Origin: Desulfobacteraceae bacterium
GTDB taxonomy: Bacteria > Desulfobacterota > Desulfobacteria > Desulfobacterales > Desulfosarcinaceae
Reading direction: 5' to 3'
DNA: 64,000 bases
Assembly (NCBI GenBank): GCA_027068085.1
Contig: JAMOUQ010000055.1
Span: 17,475 to 81,474 of the forward strand
Shown: positions 46,896 through 55,956 of the stretch, one piece after another
Numbering within the stretch: the first letter of the stretch is position 1
How the letters are laid out: each line of letters begins with the position of its first letter
The notes under the pieces: generated by a model
What the model saw: only the letters and a program-made list of their open reading frames with translations
What the model was told of the DNA's origin: nothing
Databases searched by the model: none
Program-made: the position numbers and the translations under genes

Positions 46896-47656
46896 CCAAG
46901 ACCATCAATCTGACCCTGAAGGTATGGCGTCAAAAAAGCCCCAAGGATAAAGGCCATTTCGAGACTTACCACGCCCGGAACATATCGACCGATATGTCCT
47001 TTCTCGAAATGCTCGACGTTATCAACGAACAGCTGACCTTAGACGGCAGGGAACCGATCGCCTTCGACCATGACTGCCGCGAAGGAATCTGCGGCATGTG
47101 CGGAGCGGTGGTCAACGGCAGGCCCCACGGCCCGGAAAAGGAAACCACCCTGTGCCAGCTGCACATGCGCCACTTCAAAGACGGCGACGTGCTGGCCATC
47201 GAGCCCTGGCGGGCAAGGGCCTTCAAGGTCGTAAAAGACCTGGTGATGGATCGCACCCCGCTTGACGAGATAATGCAGGCCGGCGGCTACATCTCGGTCA
47301 ATGCCGGCAGCGCCCCGGATGCCAACACCATTCCGGTTCCTGCCGAAACCGCCGAGCTGGCAATGGATGCCGCCCAGTGTATCGGCTGCGGGGCATGCGT
47401 TGCGGCCTGTCCCAACGCCTCGGCCATGCTCTTTGTGGGCGCCAAGGTTTCCCATCTGGCCCTGCTGCCCCAGGGAAGGCCGGAAGCCGCCCGCCGGGCC
47501 ATAAGAATGATCCGGGAAATGGACAATCTGGGCTTTGGTAACTGCAGCAACGAGACCGAGTGTGAGGCCGAATGCCCCAAAGGCATCTCCATTACCAACA
47601 TCGCCCGGCTCAACCGCGAATTCTTCAAGGCCAGTTTCTTTGCGAGCGAAAAATAG
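46892..47656 (+). CDS. sdhB: succinate dehydrogenase/fumarate reductase iron-sulfur subunit
   Basis: 254 residues. 2Fe-2S ligands in [10 protein letters not shown]...CQLH, 4Fe-4S ligands in [12 protein letters not shown], and 3Fe-4S ligands with [15 protein letters not shown]. It carries electrons between the flavin and the hemes. It overlaps sdhA by 4 bp and is followed by a clear terminator. Confidence 0.93.
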   Translation: MTKTINLTLKVWRQKSPKDKGHFETYHARNISTDMSFLEMLDVINEQLTLDGREPIAFDHDCREGICGMCGAVVNGRPHGPEKETTLCQLHMRHFKDGDVLAIEPWRARAFKVVKDLVMDRTPLDEIMQAGGYISVNAGSAPDANTIPVPAETAELAMDAAQCIGCGACVAACPNASAMLFVGAKVSHLALLPQGRPEAARRAIRMIREMDNLGFGNCSNETECEAECPKGISITNIARLNREFFKASFFASEK

Positions 47657-47688
47657 CCTTTCGCTCCGCACCTGGTATCACCCCCCCG

Positions 47689-47720
47689 GGCCGGCGGTTT
47701 GTATGACCGCCGGCCGTTTT
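47689..47720 (+). terminator. terminator of sdhCAB
   Basis: 10-bp stem GGCCGGCGGT/ACCGCCGGCC (47689-47698 with 47706-47715), loop of 7, then GTTTT; 33 bp after the sdhB stop. Confidence 0.75.
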
Positions 47721-47758
47721 CCCTCCTTCGTGCTTTGCACCGTGCCGTCGAAAATGAC

Positions 47759-47785
47759 TAAAGCCTGCCTCTTACCCGGCGATAT
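47759..47785 (+). promoter_or_regulatory. sigma-28-like promoter upstream of the CheY-STAS gene
   Basis: TAAAGCCT (47759-47766), 11-bp spacer, GGCGATAT (47778-47785), against the FliA consensus TAAAGTTT-N11-GCCGATAA: six of eight matches in each half and exact spacing. It leaves a leader of about 250 nt. Confidence 0.45.
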
Positions 47786-47809
47786 ACAAGATGGCACCTG
47801 AATTGAGCG

Positions 47810-47860
47810 TTCAAGATTTCGGTGAAAAGGCGTTTTCAATCTATTTGACCGAAACTTGAA
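47810..47860 (+). other. structured element in the CheY-STAS leader
   Basis: TTCAAG-a-TTTCGGT (47810-47823) pairs with ACCGAAA-CTTGAA (47848-47860): 13 bp with one bulge. It encloses a second hairpin TGAAAA-ggcg-TTTTCA (47823-47838). Further hairpins follow before the ATG at 48040 (AGATC/GATCT near 47877; CCGGGCA/TGCCCGG near 47953-47996). No known riboswitch class fits. Confidence 0.4.
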
Positions 47861-48039
47861 GCCCTCAGGGTTTTCAGATCTTACCGGATCTGCTGCGTTG
47901 CCGGCACCAAACAAGTGCTTCGGTACGTCTTGGACGCCGGCCCCGAAAAGCCCGGGCAAGGCTTCAGCTCAGGTGACCTCATGCCCGGTCGAAAACTCCG
48001 GGATACCGAAAAACCAACCATGGCCAGGGAGGTACGTCC

Positions 48040-48786
48040 ATGTCCGTCAAGATACTGTCAGTCGATGACAGCCGCACCATCCGCATGATTGTAAAGAAAG
48101 CATTTGCCGCATATGACTGCCAGCTTTTCGAGGCCGAAAACGGCGTGGAAGGACTCGCGCTGGCCGCCAAGGAGGCCCCTGACCTGATAATTCTCGACAT
48201 CACCATGCCGGTGATGACCGGTATCGAAATGCTCTCCAAGCTAAAAGAAGATCCTCAACTGAAAGATATTCCGGTGATCATGCTGACAGCCGAGTCAGGC
48301 AAGGACAACGTCATGCAGATAGTGAAAATGGGGGTCAAGGACTACATAGTCAAACCCTTCAAGGGCGAGCAGTTGATCGACCGGGCCACAAGAATAATCG
48401 ACCTGAAACCCAAGGCCGCCAAACCGGCGGCGGCCGGCGGCAAGGAAGAGGCCACCCGTTACCTCAAGGTCGAAGACGGCATCCCCGTTCTCAGGCTGCC
48501 GGTAAAGGTGACCCGCAATATCGCTTCCCAGATAGATTCCACCATGAAGGGGCTTCTGGCCAAAGACGGTGCCGTTGCGCGCCTGATAGTCGATCTTACC
48601 CAGGTTTCGGATTTCAACATGAGCGCCATCCAATTGATAATCTCGATTGTCAACCGCTGCCGGAAGGTCAAGACGAACCTGCGCCTTGTGGGCTCCGACG
48701 TGCACCGCAACGCCCTCAAAAGTTTCCAGGAGACAAGCTCTATCGCCATCGACGACAGCCTTGAAAGCGCCAGGGCTGCCTTCTAG
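48040..48786 (+). CDS. CheY-type receiver fused to a STAS domain
   Basis: 248 residues. Receiver domain 1-125 with phospho-acceptor D53 (LIILDITMPVMTG), acidic pair DD near residue 9, Thr in MLTAES and Lys in VKPF. A linker (PKAAKPAAAGG) leads to a STAS/anti-sigma-antagonist-like domain (about 140-248; VARLIVDLTQVSDFNMSAIQ). STAS domains are protein-binding switches, so phosphorylation by the adjacent CheA may change binding to a partner. It has its own terminator, separating it from cheA. Confidence 0.8.
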   Translation: MSVKILSVDDSRTIRMIVKKAFAAYDCQLFEAENGVEGLALAAKEAPDLIILDITMPVMTGIEMLSKLKEDPQLKDIPVIMLTAESGKDNVMQIVKMGVKDYIVKPFKGEQLIDRATRIIDLKPKAAKPAAAGGKEEATRYLKVEDGIPVLRLPVKVTRNIASQIDSTMKGLLAKDGAVARLIVDLTQVSDFNMSAIQLIISIVNRCRKVKTNLRLVGSDVHRNALKSFQETSSIAIDDSLESARAAF

Positions 48787-48807
48787 CCGCGCCTTATATC
48801 TCCCCCG

Positions 48808-48838
48808 GCCGGCGCTGCCTGCGCCGGCTTGCTTTTTT
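48808..48838 (+). terminator. terminator of the CheY-STAS gene
   Basis: Perfect 8-bp stem GCCGGCGC-tgcct-GCGCCGGC followed by TTGCTTTTTT, 21 bp after the stop. Confidence 0.8.
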
Positions 48839-48889
48839 ATGCCTTCCATGGTTTCTGGCGCCCGATCGGCTCCGGGCTCAAATTCCTCC

Positions 48890-48916
48890 TAAAGTTTTCC
48901 AACCAGCAGCAGATAC
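48890..48916 (+). promoter_or_regulatory. sigma-28-like promoter of the cheA operon
   Basis: TAAAGTTT (48890-48897, perfect), 11-bp spacer, GCAGATAC (48909-48916, six of eight against GCCGATAA). It lies 74 bp ahead of the cheA ATG and just beyond the preceding terminator. Confidence 0.6.
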
Positions 48917-48990
48917 TACGGATAGGAAAGTCGGCTCGGGTTTGCCACCGGCAGGCATGTGTCAATTCAGGGATGCAAAGGAGTTTAGCC

Positions 48991-51900
48991 ATGACGATTC
49001 AGGACGACGAAACTTTGCAGATGTATCTTGAGGAATCCCTCGAGCATCTGGAAGACATCGAAAATGATCTGCTGGCCATCGAAGCGGCCGGTGCCGATAT
49101 CGATGACGATTTGGTAAACAAGGTTTACCGGGCCGCCCACTCCATAAAGGGGGGCGCCGGCTTCATGGGGCTGACCAACATAAAGAACCTGACCCATGAA
49201 ATGGAAAACATCCTGGGCAAAATCCGCAGCCGGGAAATGGTTCCCACCTCGGATGTCATCAACGTCCTGTTGAGCGCCTCGGACACCCTCAAAAACCTGA
49301 TGGACAACGTTCTGCACAGCAATGACGAAGACATTTCCGAACAGATAACCAGGCTCCAGGCTGTTCTGGCGGGCGAAAAGCCCCAGGACGGTCAACAGGC
49401 CCCCGCCGAGGAGCAACCGCCCCAGGCGCCTGCAGACCAGGACACGGATGCCGCCGCACAGGATACCTGCCCGGCGCCTGAAGGGACCGTGGCCCTGGTG
49501 CTTCCGGACGGACGGTGCGGGCTGTTCATCGAGCCGGAGGACATCCTGCCGCTGATAGAAGAAGGCAAATGCGTCTACCTGGTCGAAATACTCATAGAAG
49601 AAGATATCAAGGCCAAAGACAAAACTGCCAAGGCTGTCATCGAAGAGATGGATCAGACCGGAATCATCCTCGCTTGTAACGCCGACCTGCCTCCGCTTGA
49701 TCAGATAGAAAAGGACTGGATTCCCGAAGAGACCGACTACCTGTTATTTTTATTTGCCACCATCCTCAAGCCCGGGGACATCAACGTTCTTTTTGAAATA
49801 GACCCCGGCCGTATCTTCCAGGTCAGCCCTGAAATGGAGCTGCGCACCCTGGATGGCGAACTGGTAAGTCAGCCGGCCGACATGCAGGCCGCCGAACCGG
49901 CCCCGGAAAAAGTTGAGCAACAAGCAGCGCAGGAAGAAACCAAAGACGCTCCTGAAACCGCCCGGGCTGAAAAAACCAAAGCAGAGGAAACAACTTCCGG
50001 GCAGGCCGAAAAAGCGGCCGCTTCCGTTCCTTCCGCGGTCAAGGCCCCTCCCAAAGCGGTATCGGAGCCCAAAGCCGCAGAGCCCAAAATCAGCAAGCCC
50101 TCCAAGTTCGGCCACGAAACCAGCCTGCGCGTCCATGTCAGCCTCCTGGATCAGCTCATGACCCTGGCCGGCGAGCTGGTCCTCAGCCGCAACCAGCTCC
50201 TGCAATCCATGGCATCCGGTGATCAGCGCGGATCCGAGATTGCCGGCCAACGGATCGACCTGATAACTTCAGAGCTGCAGGAAGCCATAATGCTCACCCG
50301 GATGCAATCCATAGGCAACGTCTTCAACAAGTTCCCAAGGGTGGTAAGGGATCTGGCCCGCTCCCTGGGAAAGAAGGTGGAACTGGTCCTGGAAGGCAAG
50401 GAAGTCGAACTTGACAAGACGATCATCGAGGCCATCGGCGATCCGCTCACCCACCTGGTGCGCAACGCGGTGGACCACGGCATAGAAACGCCTGACGTAA
50501 GGCAGCAGGCCGGCAAGAACCCGGTCGGCCGGATTTACCTTAAAGCCTACCACGAGGCCGGCCAGGTAAACATCGAGATCTCCGACGACGGCCAGGGTAT
50601 CGATGGCCACAAGCTGGCGGCCAAGGCCCTGGAAAAAGGCCTGGTGACCGAGGAGCAGGTCAAGGTGATGTCCGAGAGGGAAAAAATCAACCTGATCTTT
50701 CTGCCCGGGTTCTCCACCGCCGAAAAGGTCACCGACGTCTCGGGCCGGGGTGTCGGCATGGACGTGGTCAAGACCAACCTGGACAAGCTGGGCGGCCTGA
50801 TCGATATCGACTCGGAAGTCGGCAAGGGCTCGGTGATCAGGATCAAGCTTCCCCTGACCCTGGCCATCATCCCCTGCCAGATAGTGCTGACCGGCGGTGA
50901 ACGCTATGCCATCCCCCAGGTGAACCTGGAGGAACTCCTGCGGATCCCGGCCGACCAGATCCGGAGCCGGATCGAGAGGGTCGGCGATGCCGAAGTTGTC
51001 CGCCTGCGGGGGAATCTCCTGCCGCTGATCAAGCTTTCCGAGGTTATCGGTATCGAACCCACCTATGTCGACCCCGAGACAGGCGAACGCCTGCCTGACC
51101 GGCGCAAGACCCTTTCCGACCGGCGCTGCCTGAAAAGCCCCGGCCCCGGTCTCCCGGAAGCCGCCGATGATTACGGTTCGGACCGGGCGGAGCCGGAGAC
51201 GGAAAACCGCCGGGGTGACGAGCGGCGCTACCGGGCCGCCAGCGCCCTGAATATCGTCGTGGTCTCCACCGGGGCCATGAAATACGGTCTGGTGGTGGAC
51301 GAACTGCACGATTCGGAAGAAATCGTCGTCAAACCCCTGGGCCGCGATCTCAAGAAATGCAAAGGCTACGCCGGCGCCACCATCATGGGCGACGGCCGGG
51401 TGGCCCTGATCCTGGATGTTGCCAACCTGGCACAGATGGCGGGACTCACCTCGGTGGAGAACTCGGTCCGGGCGGCGGAAATCGCCAAGGCCGAAATAGA
51501 GGCCATCAATGCCAGAAAAGACAAACAGTCGCTGCTGATCTTCCGCAGTTCGGAAGAAGAGCAGTTCGCAGCCCCCCTCAACCTGGTGGAGAGGATCGAA
51601 AAGATCAAGTACACCGACATCGAGGAGGTGGGCGGCAAACGGGTGATCAAGTACCGCGGAGGCAGCCTGCCGCTTTTCTCCATCGAGGAGGTCGCCATGG
51701 TCAAACCCCTGGCCGACAAGGAGAACCTGCTGGTCATCGTCTTCGTGGTGGCCGGCAGAGAGGTCGGCCTGCTGGCCATCGGGCCGGTGGACGCAACGGA
51801 AGTGGCCATAAACATCGACGGCCAGACCCTGCGGCAGGCCGGCATCATGGGTTCGGCCATCATAAACAACCAGACCACCCTGCTGATAGACATCTTTGAA

Positions 51901-52347
51901 ATCGTCAAGGCCCTGAACCCCGAATGGTTCGAGGAACAGGAAGTCGTGGAAGTCGGCGAGGGTGAAGCGGCCACGATCCTGTTCGCCGAAGACTCCAGCT
52001 TCTTCCGCAGCCAGGTGAGGGGCTCGATGGAAGACCAGGGCTACAACGTGCTGGAGGCCGAGGACGGTGAAATCGCCTGGAACCTGCTCCAGGAAAATGC
52101 CGACCGCATCGCCCTGGTGGTCACCGACATCGAAATGCCCAACATGGACGGCTTCACCCTGACCAAGAAGATAAAGGAAAGCCCCCTGTTTTCCCACCTG
52201 CCGGTAATCGCCCTGACGACTCTGGCCGGAGAGGAAGATATCGCCCGGGGCAAGGAAGTCGGTATCGACGACTACCAGATCAAGCTGGACAAGGAAAAAC
52301 TGCTGGCGAGCATAACCAACCACCTCAAGCAACTGAAGGCGGCCTAG
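48991..52347 (+). CDS. cheA: CheA histidine kinase hybrid with two CheW domains and a receiver
   Basis: 1118 residues from ATG 48991 (SD AAAGGAG). Order: HPt with H50 (AAHSIKGG), a P2-like domain (about 166-285), an Ala/Glu/Lys linker, dimerisation helices (about 370-440), kinase domain with HLVRNAVDHG, DDGQGID and GRGVGMDVV, a CheW domain (about 640-810) with a charged insertion, a second CheW-like domain (about 845-980), and a receiver with D1046 (VVTDIEMPNMDG). It should pass phosphate from H50 to its own receiver, CheB and the CheY-like proteins encoded here. Two CheW modules suggest attachment to more than one array contact. Confidence 0.88.
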   Translation: MTIQDDETLQMYLEESLEHLEDIENDLLAIEAAGADIDDDLVNKVYRAAHSIKGGAGFMGLTNIKNLTHEMENILGKIRSREMVPTSDVINVLLSASDTLKNLMDNVLHSNDEDISEQITRLQAVLAGEKPQDGQQAPAEEQPPQAPADQDTDAAAQDTCPAPEGTVALVLPDGRCGLFIEPEDILPLIEEGKCVYLVEILIEEDIKAKDKTAKAVIEEMDQTGIILACNADLPPLDQIEKDWIPEETDYLLFLFATILKPGDINVLFEIDPGRIFQVSPEMELRTLDGELVSQPADMQAAEPAPEKVEQQAAQEETKDAPETARAEKTKAEETTSGQAEKAAASVPSAVKAPPKAVSEPKAAEPKISKPSKFGHETSLRVHVSLLDQLMTLAGELVLSRNQLLQSMASGDQRGSEIAGQRIDLITSELQEAIMLTRMQSIGNVFNKFPRVVRDLARSLGKKVELVLEGKEVELDKTIIEAIGDPLTHLVRNAVDHGIETPDVRQQAGKNPVGRIYLKAYHEAGQVNIEISDDGQGIDGHKLAAKALEKGLVTEEQVKVMSEREKINLIFLPGFSTAEKVTDVSGRGVGMDVVKTNLDKLGGLIDIDSEVGKGSVIRIKLPLTLAIIPCQIVLTGGERYAIPQVNLEELLRIPADQIRSRIERVGDAEVVRLRGNLLPLIKLSEVIGIEPTYVDPETGERLPDRRKTLSDRRCLKSPGPGLPEAADDYGSDRAEPETENRRGDERRYRAASALNIVVVSTGAMKYGLVVDELHDSEEIVVKPLGRDLKKCKGYAGATIMGDGRVALILDVANLAQMAGLTSVENSVRAAEIAKAEIEAINARKDKQSLLIFRSSEEEQFAAPLNLVERIEKIKYTDIEEVGGKRVIKYRGGSLPLFSIEEVAMVKPLADKENLLVIVFVVAGREVGLLAIGPVDATEVAINIDGQTLRQAGIMGSAIINNQTTLLIDIFEIVKALNPEWFEEQEVVEVGEGEAATILFAEDSSFFRSQVRGSMEDQGYNVLEAEDGEIAWNLLQENADRIALVVTDIEMPNMDGFTLTKKIKESPLFSHLPVIALTTLAGEEDIARGKEVGIDDYQIKLDKEKLLASITNHLKQLKAA

Positions 52348-52383
52348 CCGGCCGGCAAAGCCTTGAACCGAAAGGACGCAAAC

Positions 52384-52842
52384 ATGGAAACTGCTACCAG
52401 TAACACGCCTGATTCCGGGATGGTGGAGTTGGCGACCTTCTATGTTGGCCAGGCCCTTTGCGGCATGGACATTCTCAAGGTCCAGGAAATCAACAAGCTG
52501 ATGGAGATGACCACCGTTCCGCAGGCCCCGGGTTACGTCATGGGAATTTTAAACCTGCGCGGCCAGATCGTAACCATCATCGATCTGGGCAAGAAGCTCG
52601 GACTGGCGACCACCGAACTGAGTGAGACCAGCCGCAACATCATCGTCAACTCCAAGGGAGAATATATCGGCCTGCATGTTTCGCGGATCAGCGACGTGGT
52701 GGAGGCCGACTGGAGCAAGGTCGAGCCGCCTCCGGCCAATATCGGCGGGGTCCAGGGAACCTTCTTCAGGGGAGTCTTCAAGACCAGGGACAGCCTGGTT
52801 GGCATTCTGGACACGGAAAAAGTCCTGCTTGAAGACAACTGA
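52384..52842 (+). CDS. cheW: chemotaxis adaptor CheW
   Basis: 152 residues from ATG 52384 (SD AAAGGA). Single CheW domain (LATFYVGQALCGMDILKVQE, MGILNLRGQIVTIIDLGKKL). It couples receptors to CheA. It starts 37 bp after cheA. Confidence 0.9.
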   Translation: METATSNTPDSGMVELATFYVGQALCGMDILKVQEINKLMEMTTVPQAPGYVMGILNLRGQIVTIIDLGKKLGLATTELSETSRNIIVNSKGEYIGLHVSRISDVVEADWSKVEPPPANIGGVQGTFFRGVFKTRDSLVGILDTEKVLLEDN

Positions 52843-52918
52843 AGCCGATGGGCGGCCCCCGCGCAAGGGCGGCAGCGGCCCCGGACCATCAAAGTAACCC
52901 CGGCGGAGAAAACAGTCC

Positions 52919-54013
52919 ATGATAGCCAATTCCAAAATCAGAGTCCTGGTGGTGGACGATACGGTTCTTTACCGAAAGATCGTCAGCGACGTGCTGGCCG
53001 AATTGCCGGATGTGGAAGTGGTCGGAGCGGCCCACAACGGAAAGGCCGCCCTTACCAAGATCAAAATCCTGAAACCGGATCTGATGACCCTCGATATCGA
53101 AATGCCGGAGATGAACGGCCTCCAGGTCCTGGAGCACCTGCGCCGCCAGAAGGCCGACATGGGGGTGATCATGCTGAGCACCCTTACTCAGGAAGGCGGG
53201 GCCATGACCATGAAGGCCCTGGAGCTGGGTGCTTTCGATTTCATCCCCAAGCCTCAATCCGGAACGATGGCCGATAACCGGGCCGCCATCAAAAAAGCCC
53301 TGGCCCCCATGGTCAGGGCCTTTGCCAGGAGCCGGACCATCAGGGGAATCCTGGGCCGCAGCACCAGGCCGGTCGCAAAAACCACGGCCAAGGTAACCAG
53401 GCCTGCGGTGGCAAAAAAATCCGGGGTCTACGCCGGCAAGTCATCGATAGTGGCCATCGGCATTTCCACCGGCGGACCAAACGCCCTGGCCCGGATGCTG
53501 CCCATGCTGCCCCCGGACCTGGGGGTGCCGATTCTAATCGTCCAGCACATGCCGCCGGTCTTTACCCAGTCCCTGGCCCGCAGCCTGAACGCCAAGTGCG
53601 GCATCAAGGTCAAGGAAGCGGAAAACGGCGAGCCTGTACTGCCGTCCACGGCCTACATCGCCCCCGGCGGCAAACAGATGAAACTCGTGGCCGGTGCCGA
53701 CGGCAAACGGCGGGTGATCAAGATTACCGACGACCCGCCGGAAAACAGCTGTAAGCCTTCTGCCGACTATCTTTTCCGGTCCGTGGCCGATCATTACATC
53801 GGCCGGGCTACCGGGGTGATCATGACCGGAATGGGCTCCGACGGCAGTGCCGGCCTGAAGCTGATGAAAAAAAACGGCGCCTTCATCATCGCCCAGGACG
53901 CATCCACCTGTGTGGTTTACGGAATGCCCAAGGAACCGACTGAAGCCGGTATCGTCGATGTGGTCGCCCCCCTGGACAGGATCGCCGAAGAAATTGTCAA
54001 AACAGTCAAATAG
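52919..54013 (+). CDS. cheB: protein-glutamate methylesterase CheB
   Basis: 364 residues. Receiver domain with D59 (LMTLDIEMPEMNG), a basic linker (about 130-170), and the methylesterase domain with catalytic Ser183 (GISTGGP), His210 (VQHMPP) and Asp308 (TGMGSDG). It removes methyl groups from, or deamidates, chemoreceptors. Confidence 0.93.
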   Translation: MIANSKIRVLVVDDTVLYRKIVSDVLAELPDVEVVGAAHNGKAALTKIKILKPDLMTLDIEMPEMNGLQVLEHLRRQKADMGVIMLSTLTQEGGAMTMKALELGAFDFIPKPQSGTMADNRAAIKKALAPMVRAFARSRTIRGILGRSTRPVAKTTAKVTRPAVAKKSGVYAGKSSIVAIGISTGGPNALARMLPMLPPDLGVPILIVQHMPPVFTQSLARSLNAKCGIKVKEAENGEPVLPSTAYIAPGGKQMKLVAGADGKRRVIKITDDPPENSCKPSADYLFRSVADHYIGRATGVIMTGMGSDGSAGLKLMKKNGAFIIAQDASTCVVYGMPKEPTEAGIVDVVAPLDRIAEEIVKTVK

Positions 54014-54102
54014 CCCAGGTGTCCCGGTCACGCAAAAGCACCGTTGAACAACGAAACGATTAACCAGCCGGTCCCGGGAAACATTGAAAGCCAGGTGAGT
54101 TC

Positions 54103-55149
54103 ATGAACCTTCGACAACCGAAAAAGCTCATGACGGTAGCGGCCAAGAAAACTGCCGAGCCGAGATTCAAAACCCTTGCCGGCACACCTGCGACAAAGAC
54201 CCGGACCTCCTTATCCGGTCCGGACACCGGGAAACTGAAGCCGAAACAGCCGCCTGCATCGTCCGGGGCCAACAGCCCGGCCCCATCTTCCAAGACGCTC
54301 AGCCGCCGGGCGGTCAAGATCAAGCCTGACGAAATCGACCTTCTGTCGCGTTACATCTATTCCCTGTCGGGCATCTACATCGACAAAAGCAAGGCGTATC
54401 TGCTGGAGACCCGGCTTGGAAAGCTGCTGGAAGAAAACGGCTGCCGGTCATACACCGAACTCTACCACAAGGCCAAGGCCGATCCGACCAAGTCCATAGA
54501 AAAACAGCTTGTCGATGCCATGACCACCAACGAGACCCTCTTTTTCAGGGACAACGGTCCGTTCGAACTGCTGCGGCACAAGCTCATACCCGAAATCATC
54601 GACAGGCGCAGCAAGCGCAAGACTCCTTCGGGTAAAATACCGATCCGCATCTGGAGCGCCGCCTGTTCCACCGGCCAGGAAGTGATCAGCATTGCCATAG
54701 TGCTCAAAGAGCTGCTGATGGACCTGCGCAAATACGAAATCAAGCTGCTGGGAACCGATCTTTCCGACAGCGCCATCAAACAGGCCAGTTACGGCCTGTA
54801 CAACAAGTTTGAAATCGAACGCGGAATGCCCAGGGAACGCCTGCAGAAATACTTCATCCCCATGGGCACAAACTGGAAGATAAAGGACGAAATCCGGGCC
54901 ATGGCCACTTACAAGAAGATGAATCTCATGCAGCCTTTCACGGGCCTGGGAAAATTCGACATAATCTTCTGCCGCAACGTGGCCATTTACTTTACACCGG
55001 AAGACCGCAAGAAGCTTTTCAACAAGATCGCAGACGTGCTGGAAACAGATGGCTACCTTATTATAGGGTCCACCGAATCCCTGACCGGTGTATGCCCGCG
55101 CTTCGTTCCCAAGAAGCACTTGAAGTCGATTTTCTACCAGCTCAGGTAA
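54103..55149 (+). CDS. cheR: receptor methyltransferase CheR with extended N-terminus
   Basis: 348 residues with SD AGGTGAG. Residues 1-75 are a Lys/Thr/Pro-rich extension not found in standard CheR. The CheR N-terminal domain follows (DLLSRYIYSLSGIYIDKSKA), then the SAM-binding domain (WSAACSTGQE, LLGTDLSDSAI, NVAIYFTPEDRKKLF). It methylates receptor glutamates using SAM. Confidence 0.9.
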   Translation: MNLRQPKKLMTVAAKKTAEPRFKTLAGTPATKTRTSLSGPDTGKLKPKQPPASSGANSPAPSSKTLSRRAVKIKPDEIDLLSRYIYSLSGIYIDKSKAYLLETRLGKLLEENGCRSYTELYHKAKADPTKSIEKQLVDAMTTNETLFFRDNGPFELLRHKLIPEIIDRRSKRKTPSGKIPIRIWSAACSTGQEVISIAIVLKELLMDLRKYEIKLLGTDLSDSAIKQASYGLYNKFEIERGMPRERLQKYFIPMGTNWKIKDEIRAMATYKKMNLMQPFTGLGKFDIIFCRNVAIYFTPEDRKKLFNKIADVLETDGYLIIGSTESLTGVCPRFVPKKHLKSIFYQLR

Positions 55150-55200
55150 CGCCCGGATAAAATGCCGGGTGCCTGAAAAAGCAGGAGGCCAGGAGGCGAC

Positions 55201-55758
55201 ATGAACGACCTGAAAGTTCTTATAGTGGATGACGACCCCATAACCCTCAATCTGCTCGAAAAAAGACTCTCAAAGGAGGGTTACCGGACCGAGCTTGCCG
55301 CAGACGGAGTGGAGGCGGTCAATCGCCTTGCCCGAAACTACTTCGATGTCGTGCTGACCGACCTGATGATGCCCGGCGGGGTCGACGGCATAGGGGTGCT
55401 GGAGGCCGCCAAGGAAGCCAATTTCAAGACCGAGGTGATCCTGATAACGGCCCACGGTTCCATCGACAATGCCATCGAGGCCATGAAAAAAGGGGCCGCC
55501 GATTACCTGCAGAAACCGATCAACATGGAAGAGCTGCTGATACGGCTGCAAAAAATCCAGAACTTCAAATCATTGTTGAAAAACGCCAGCGACCTGCGGG
55601 AAGCCATGCAGGTTACCGAGCAAACCTCCAGTGAAACCATTCAGAACCTCGAAATCATGGTCTCGGAGCTTCAAAACCGTCTGGAACAGATGCGCTCGAT
55701 CCTGGGAAACCACGACCTGACGGCCGAAGATCGCATTGAAAAGGCCTTGGCCTGCTGA
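55201..55758 (+). CDS. response regulator with C-terminal coiled coil
   Basis: 185 residues with SD AGGAGG. Receiver domain 1-125 with phospho-acceptor D54 (VLTDLMMPGG), ITAHGS and LQKPINM. The remaining 60 residues are helical with a heptad pattern (QNLEIMVSELQNRLEQMRSI) and no output enzyme. Likely a phosphate sink or a dimeric adaptor for the neighbouring CheA. Last gene of the cluster. Confidence 0.8.
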   Translation: MNDLKVLIVDDDPITLNLLEKRLSKEGYRTELAADGVEAVNRLARNYFDVVLTDLMMPGGVDGIGVLEAAKEANFKTEVILITAHGSIDNAIEAMKKGAADYLQKPINMEELLIRLQKIQNFKSLLKNASDLREAMQVTEQTSSETIQNLEIMVSELQNRLEQMRSILGNHDLTAEDRIEKALAC

Positions 55759-55956
55759 CAACCCTGCCCGCGGCAATACCCGCCGGCCTGCGGGGTGCAG
55801 AGCTGTGTTTTCCCAAGCCTGTCAGGCCACGAGCCTGCCCCCTGTTGGCCTGCCTTCCTGAAAACATGCCCCGCCAATTTGCCCTTTCCCGCACGGGCCG
55901 TCTTTGATACAACCCTCCTGTTTGCCAAAGCCGGTTAAAGCTCCAAGGAGGTGTAA

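Noticed and set aside
50269..52332. 687-codon open frame on the minus strand
   Set aside because: It is fully antisense to the conserved C-terminal half of cheA.
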